DNA of 64,000 nucleotides from NCBI GenBank assembly GCA_965221935.1, contig CBDCSZ010000011.1:22461-86460 (forward strand), read 5' to 3'. Shown here piece by piece: positions 61,149 to 64,000 of this stretch (positions within the stretch are counted from its first letter, which is position 1; every line of letters starts with the position of its first letter). This DNA is from JAPOXR01 sp965221935. GTDB taxonomy: Bacteria > Pseudomonadota > Alphaproteobacteria > Rhodobacterales > Rhodobacteraceae. Below the pieces are notes generated by a model. That model was not told the DNA's origin and did not search any database. It worked only from the letters and a program-made list of their open reading frames with translations. Both the position numbers and the translations under genes were made by a program.

Positions 61149-62255
61149 TCACACCCCGCCCCAGATCTCGTCGGCGGTCTGCACAACCAGTTCGAGCTTC
61201 CGCCACTGTGCATCCATTGTCAATTTGTTGCCCTCCTCCGTCGACGCGAATCCGCACTGCGGCGCAATGCCCAGCTGGTCGATTTCGGCATAACGGCTTG
61301 CCTGCTCGAATTTTCGTTTCAGTTCGTTAGGCGATTCCAGCCGTCCGAATTTGGTGGTGACGAACCCGGCCATAACTCTTTGGCGACCGCGTGACAGCTG
61401 GCCCAGCGGTTCAAGCCCTCCTGCCCGATCGGTGTCATACTCCATGAAAAAGATATCGGCCCCGGTTTTGTTGAACACGGCATCGGCGGCCGGATCGTAA
61501 GCACCCTCGGCCGCATGCGCCGACTGAAAATTGCCCCTGCACATGTGCATCGCGATGACAAGGTCGTCCGGCCGGTCCCGGATAGCCCGATTCATCATCC
61601 ACGCGTAGCGGTCAATCAGCCAGTCCGGGTCCTGACCAAGCGCAGCCTTGGCCGCCCGGTGCTGCGGGTCGCACAGGTAAGCAAAGAAAATGTCGTCCAT
61701 CTGCAGGTATCGGCAGCCGGCGTCGTAGAAGGCGCGGACAGCCTTCCGGTACATAGCAGCAATGTCAGCGAATAATACGTCGGGGTCGCGGTATTCCGGC
61801 GGCCCGATATCTTCAGGAGCAACCCTGAAATCGCAGCAGCTTGGGCCTGGAATCGCGATTTTGGGGGTCACGCTGCAGCGGTCTGCAACGAATCTGAAAT
61901 GCCCCAGCATCGGATGATCTGCGGGAAAATCCAGTTTGCCGCTGATCACGGGGAAAACCGGGCGCAGTTTGATGCCTGAAAACTGCACGCCTTCGTCCCG
62001 TTCCTCCAGATCGAGCCCATCCAGCATGCCCATATAGTCATAGTGCCAAAACGATCGGCGGAATTCTCCGTCGGTGACCGCTTTGAGGCCGATGGCCTCC
62101 TGATTTTCGATGGCGCAGGCGATGGCATCGTCTTCGCAAGCGCGAAGCATTCCCGCCGACGCTTCAGGATTTTGCAGGGCGGCGGCCCGCATTTCAGCGA
62201 CAGATTCCGGTCTCAAAAGACTTCCGACATGATCGGCGCGGTACGGCGGCGGCAT
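61149..62255 (-). CDS. MetE C-terminal-like (cobalamin-independent) methyltransferase
   Basis: A 368-residue protein made of the zinc-dependent catalytic domain of MetE only, as in YxjG-type proteins. It opens YRADHVGSLLRPESVAEMR, and has VTDGEFRRSFWHYDYMG, CRYLQMDDIFFAYLCD and the zinc-site-like VIAMHMCRGNF and LGIAPQCGFAS, with Cys and His in family positions. Such short forms take methyl groups from donors other than the usual folate; the donor here is unknown. It diverges from pobA, and their starts are 128 bases apart. Confidence 0.82.
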   Translation of the reverse strand: MPPPYRADHVGSLLRPESVAEMRAAALQNPEASAGMLRACEDDAIACAIENQEAIGLKAVTDGEFRRSFWHYDYMGMLDGLDLEERDEGVQFSGIKLRPVFPVISGKLDFPADHPMLGHFRFVADRCSVTPKIAIPGPSCCDFRVAPEDIGPPEYRDPDVLFADIAAMYRKAVRAFYDAGCRYLQMDDIFFAYLCDPQHRAAKAALGQDPDWLIDRYAWMMNRAIRDRPDDLVIAMHMCRGNFQSAHAAEGAYDPAADAVFNKTGADIFFMEYDTDRAGGLEPLGQLSRGRQRVMAGFVTTKFGRLESPNELKRKFEQASRYAEIDQLGIAPQCGFASTEEGNKLTMDAQWRKLELVVQTADEIWGGV

Positions 62256-62383
62256 CGGTCATCCCTTTGACACTGCGACATCTGCGGCGCACGATACCCG
62301 GCCACCGGCGATTTGCAACCAGTGACACATTGACCCAGACTCTGCCATCTGCGGCGGCGGCCGGAGACATCTCGGAGACCGGA

Positions 62384-63553
62384 GTGAGAGTTCAGGTTGC
62401 GATCATCGGCGGAGGCCCGGCCGGTTTGCTGCTGGCGCGCAAACTGTCGCTCGCCGGAATTGACTGCATGGTTCTGGAACGGCGGAGCCGTGCCTATGTT
62501 CTTGGAAGGATAAGGGCCGGAGTGCTGGAACAGGGAACAGTCAACCAGCTGCGGCAGGCCGGAGTCGGCGCAAGAATGGACTGGGAAGGGCTCGTCCACG
62601 AAAACTGCAATTTTTCCGACGGCAAAGATGTCTTCACACTGGACCTGCAGGCCCTGGCCGGGGGTTCGGTGCTAATCTACGGGCAGACTGAGATCACCCG
62701 AGATCTGTATGATCATCTCGACCTCGCAGGCGTCACCATCCGCCACGGCGCCGAAAACCTTGAGATCAGCGACATCGGCACACAGGCCCCCCGGGTCACA
62801 TGGTCTGAAAACGGTTTGCGGCACAGTTTAAGTTGCGACTTTGTCGCCGGCTGTGACGGCTACCACGGCCCGAGCCGTTCGATGATTCCCGATGGCACCC
62901 GCCGGGAATTCTCCAAGACTTACCCGTTTGGCTGGCTTGGAATTCTTTCAGAAACCCCGCCGGCGAAAGAAGCTCTGATGTATTCTCGCACCAGCCAGGG
63001 TTTCTCACTGGCTTCCCTGCGCAACCATTCGCTTTCGAGATACTATATCCAGGTCCCTGCGGACGAGAATCCCAACGCGTGGAGCGACGGGCGGTTTTGG
63101 ACCGAACTTCGGCGCAGGCTTCCTCCCGAGACCGCCGAAAACATTGTGACGGGGCCGTCGATCGAAAAATCGGTAGCTCCTCTGCGCAGCTTTGTCTGCG
63201 AACCGATGAGTTTCGGCCGGCTGTTCCTGTGCGGCGATGCCGCCCACATCGTTCCGCCCACCGGCGCGAAGGGGCTGAACCTTGCCGCGTCGGATGTCCA
63301 TTACCTGTTTGAAGCGCTTGCGGAACATTACAGCGAAGGCTCCGGCGCGGGGCTTCGCAGTTATTCCGTCCGCGCCCTGGAGCGGGTCTGGAAAGCGATG
63401 CGTTTCAGCTGGTGGATGACAAACATGCTGCACAATTTCCCGGACCGGTCAGCATTCGACGCGCGCATGCAGGACAGCGAGTTTGCGTTTATTCGCGACT
63501 CCGGGGCGGCCCAGCGCGCGCTCGCAGAGAACTATATCGGTCTGCCCTACTGA
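62384..63553 (+). CDS. pobA: 4-hydroxybenzoate 3-monooxygenase
   Basis: A 389-residue flavin monooxygenase that makes protocatechuate from 4-hydroxybenzoate. The FAD loop is VAIIGGGPAGLLLARKL, followed by LGRIRAGVLEQGTVNQLRQA, typical of PobA; the D-G motif is VAGCDGYHGPSR and the second FAD site LFLCGDAAHIVPPTGAKGLN. I chose GTG 62384, with GGAG upstream, because it gives the usual length (about 390). The open frame goes back to 62267 without family resemblance. No other protocatechuate-pathway gene is in view. Confidence 0.92.
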   Translation: MRVQVAIIGGGPAGLLLARKLSLAGIDCMVLERRSRAYVLGRIRAGVLEQGTVNQLRQAGVGARMDWEGLVHENCNFSDGKDVFTLDLQALAGGSVLIYGQTEITRDLYDHLDLAGVTIRHGAENLEISDIGTQAPRVTWSENGLRHSLSCDFVAGCDGYHGPSRSMIPDGTRREFSKTYPFGWLGILSETPPAKEALMYSRTSQGFSLASLRNHSLSRYYIQVPADENPNAWSDGRFWTELRRRLPPETAENIVTGPSIEKSVAPLRSFVCEPMSFGRLFLCGDAAHIVPPTGAKGLNLAASDVHYLFEALAEHYSEGSGAGLRSYSVRALERVWKAMRFSWWMTNMLHNFPDRSAFDARMQDSEFAFIRDSGAAQRALAENYIGLPY

Positions 63554-63626
63554 GGGGATCCATCCGCCCAAAGCGGCCGACGACCGGTGGCGGCGGCCAT
63601 CTGAGAGGCGCGGGATAGGACCCGGA

Positions 63627-64000
63627 TCAAACAGCCTTTTCCCGGCCTGAACGCACTTCAAAACCGGGCACTTCCGGCTCATCGTCAATGATTTCGGCCG
63701 GGAAACCGGGCGCCAGCACCGCAACGCCGGTTTTTTCTTCCAGTCTCCGAATGACATTTGGCGACCATTCCCTGGCACCGAAGTGCCGTTTTGCGTCGCG
63801 AAAGATCTCCAGCAGCGCCGGCGCCAGTTCGAGCGGAACTCCCGCCCGGTCGGCCATAACCAGAAAAAGCGTCATGTCCTTGACCACAAGATCCATTGTG
63901 AAACTGATATTGCGGCTGCCATTGAGGATGACCTTCCCCTCGGTCTCATGCACAAACGAGTTCCCCGATGAGATCTGGATGGAGTCAAAGGTTGTGTTCA
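63627..64000 (-). CDS. 3-hydroxyisobutyrate dehydrogenase-type oxidoreductase (C-terminal part)
   Basis: Only the C-terminal domain is in the window; the gene continues past base 64000. The conserved helix with the catalytic Lys is seen as FTMDLVVKDMTLFLVMADRA, and GNSFVHETEGKVILNG precedes it. The family reduces or oxidises beta-hydroxy acids with NAD(P). The tail (PGFPAEIIDDEPEVPGFEV) is longer than usual. Substrate unknown. Confidence 0.78.
   Translation of the reverse strand, partial: NTTFDSIQISSGNSFVHETEGKVILNGSRNISFTMDLVVKDMTLFLVMADRAGVPLELAPALLEIFRDAKRHFGAREWSPNVIRRLEEKTGVAVLAPGFPAEIIDDEPEVPGFEVRSGREKAV

Overview
The window looks like a GC-rich chromosomal segment of an alphaproteobacterium. 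Three things support this. There is a circularly permuted ssrA (tmRNA) gene whose tag ends in RAPLALAA. The SspB just downstream is of the alpha type. Several gene orders are common in that class: DUF4164-zapA divergent from tkt; ftsB-pdhA-pdhB(lipoyl)-pdhC; mltG-fabF-acpP-fabG-fabD near rpsF-rpsR-rplI. No rRNA, tRNA or CRISPR array was recognised.

Layout. Bases 1-6.9 kb: phosphoethanolamine transferase, sdhE, an Lrp-type regulator, thyX, a glyoxalase-like protein, permuted ssrA followed by sspB, and fumC. 7-18.5 kb: two tandem dimethylglycine/sarcosine dehydrogenase-type flavoenzymes, a ribbon-helix-helix protein, ccdA, a TusA-like protein, a fused indolepyruvate:ferredoxin oxidoreductase with a divergent LysR regulator, and a BolA/Grx4 pair. 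18.5-28.2 kb: zapA, DUF4164, tkt, broken gap and pgk, ftsB, and the pyruvate dehydrogenase E1/E2 genes. 28.2-36.4 kb: a broken amino-acid ABC permease abutting an IS1595 remnant, cysE, and a fatty-acid synthesis cluster that includes a HisA-like protein of unknown role.

From 36.6 to 57.7 kb the window is an accessory zone full of mobile elements. Four copies (A-D) of one IS, with CAGTAATTC ends and 9-bp target duplications, lie within 20 kb. Copy A is split by a 3,289-bp serine-recombinase element. Copy B interrupts pxpA. Copies C and D sit in tandem at one 9-bp site at the very end of a mazF-like gene. A xylose/ribose-type ABC transporter is followed by a family 1 beta-glucosidase gene that is interrupted by an ORF-less group II intron in the antisense direction. 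The rpsF-rpsR-rplI operon and an IS5-family element also lie here. 57.8-64 kb: acs, a ruined rpe, a thioredoxin-like protein, a MetE-like methyltransferase, pobA, and the end of a 3-hydroxyisobutyrate dehydrogenase-type gene.

Read together, several sugar-metabolism genes are damaged (gap, pgk, rpe, beta-glucosidase), while routes for C1/methylamine compounds, aromatics, acetate and pyruvate look intact. Most frameshifts are single-unit changes in short runs, and insertions have exact target duplications. This suggests recent, ongoing decay with mobile-element expansion, as in a lineage passing through a bottleneck or adopting a host. Sequencing or assembly error must be excluded first for the homopolymer indels.
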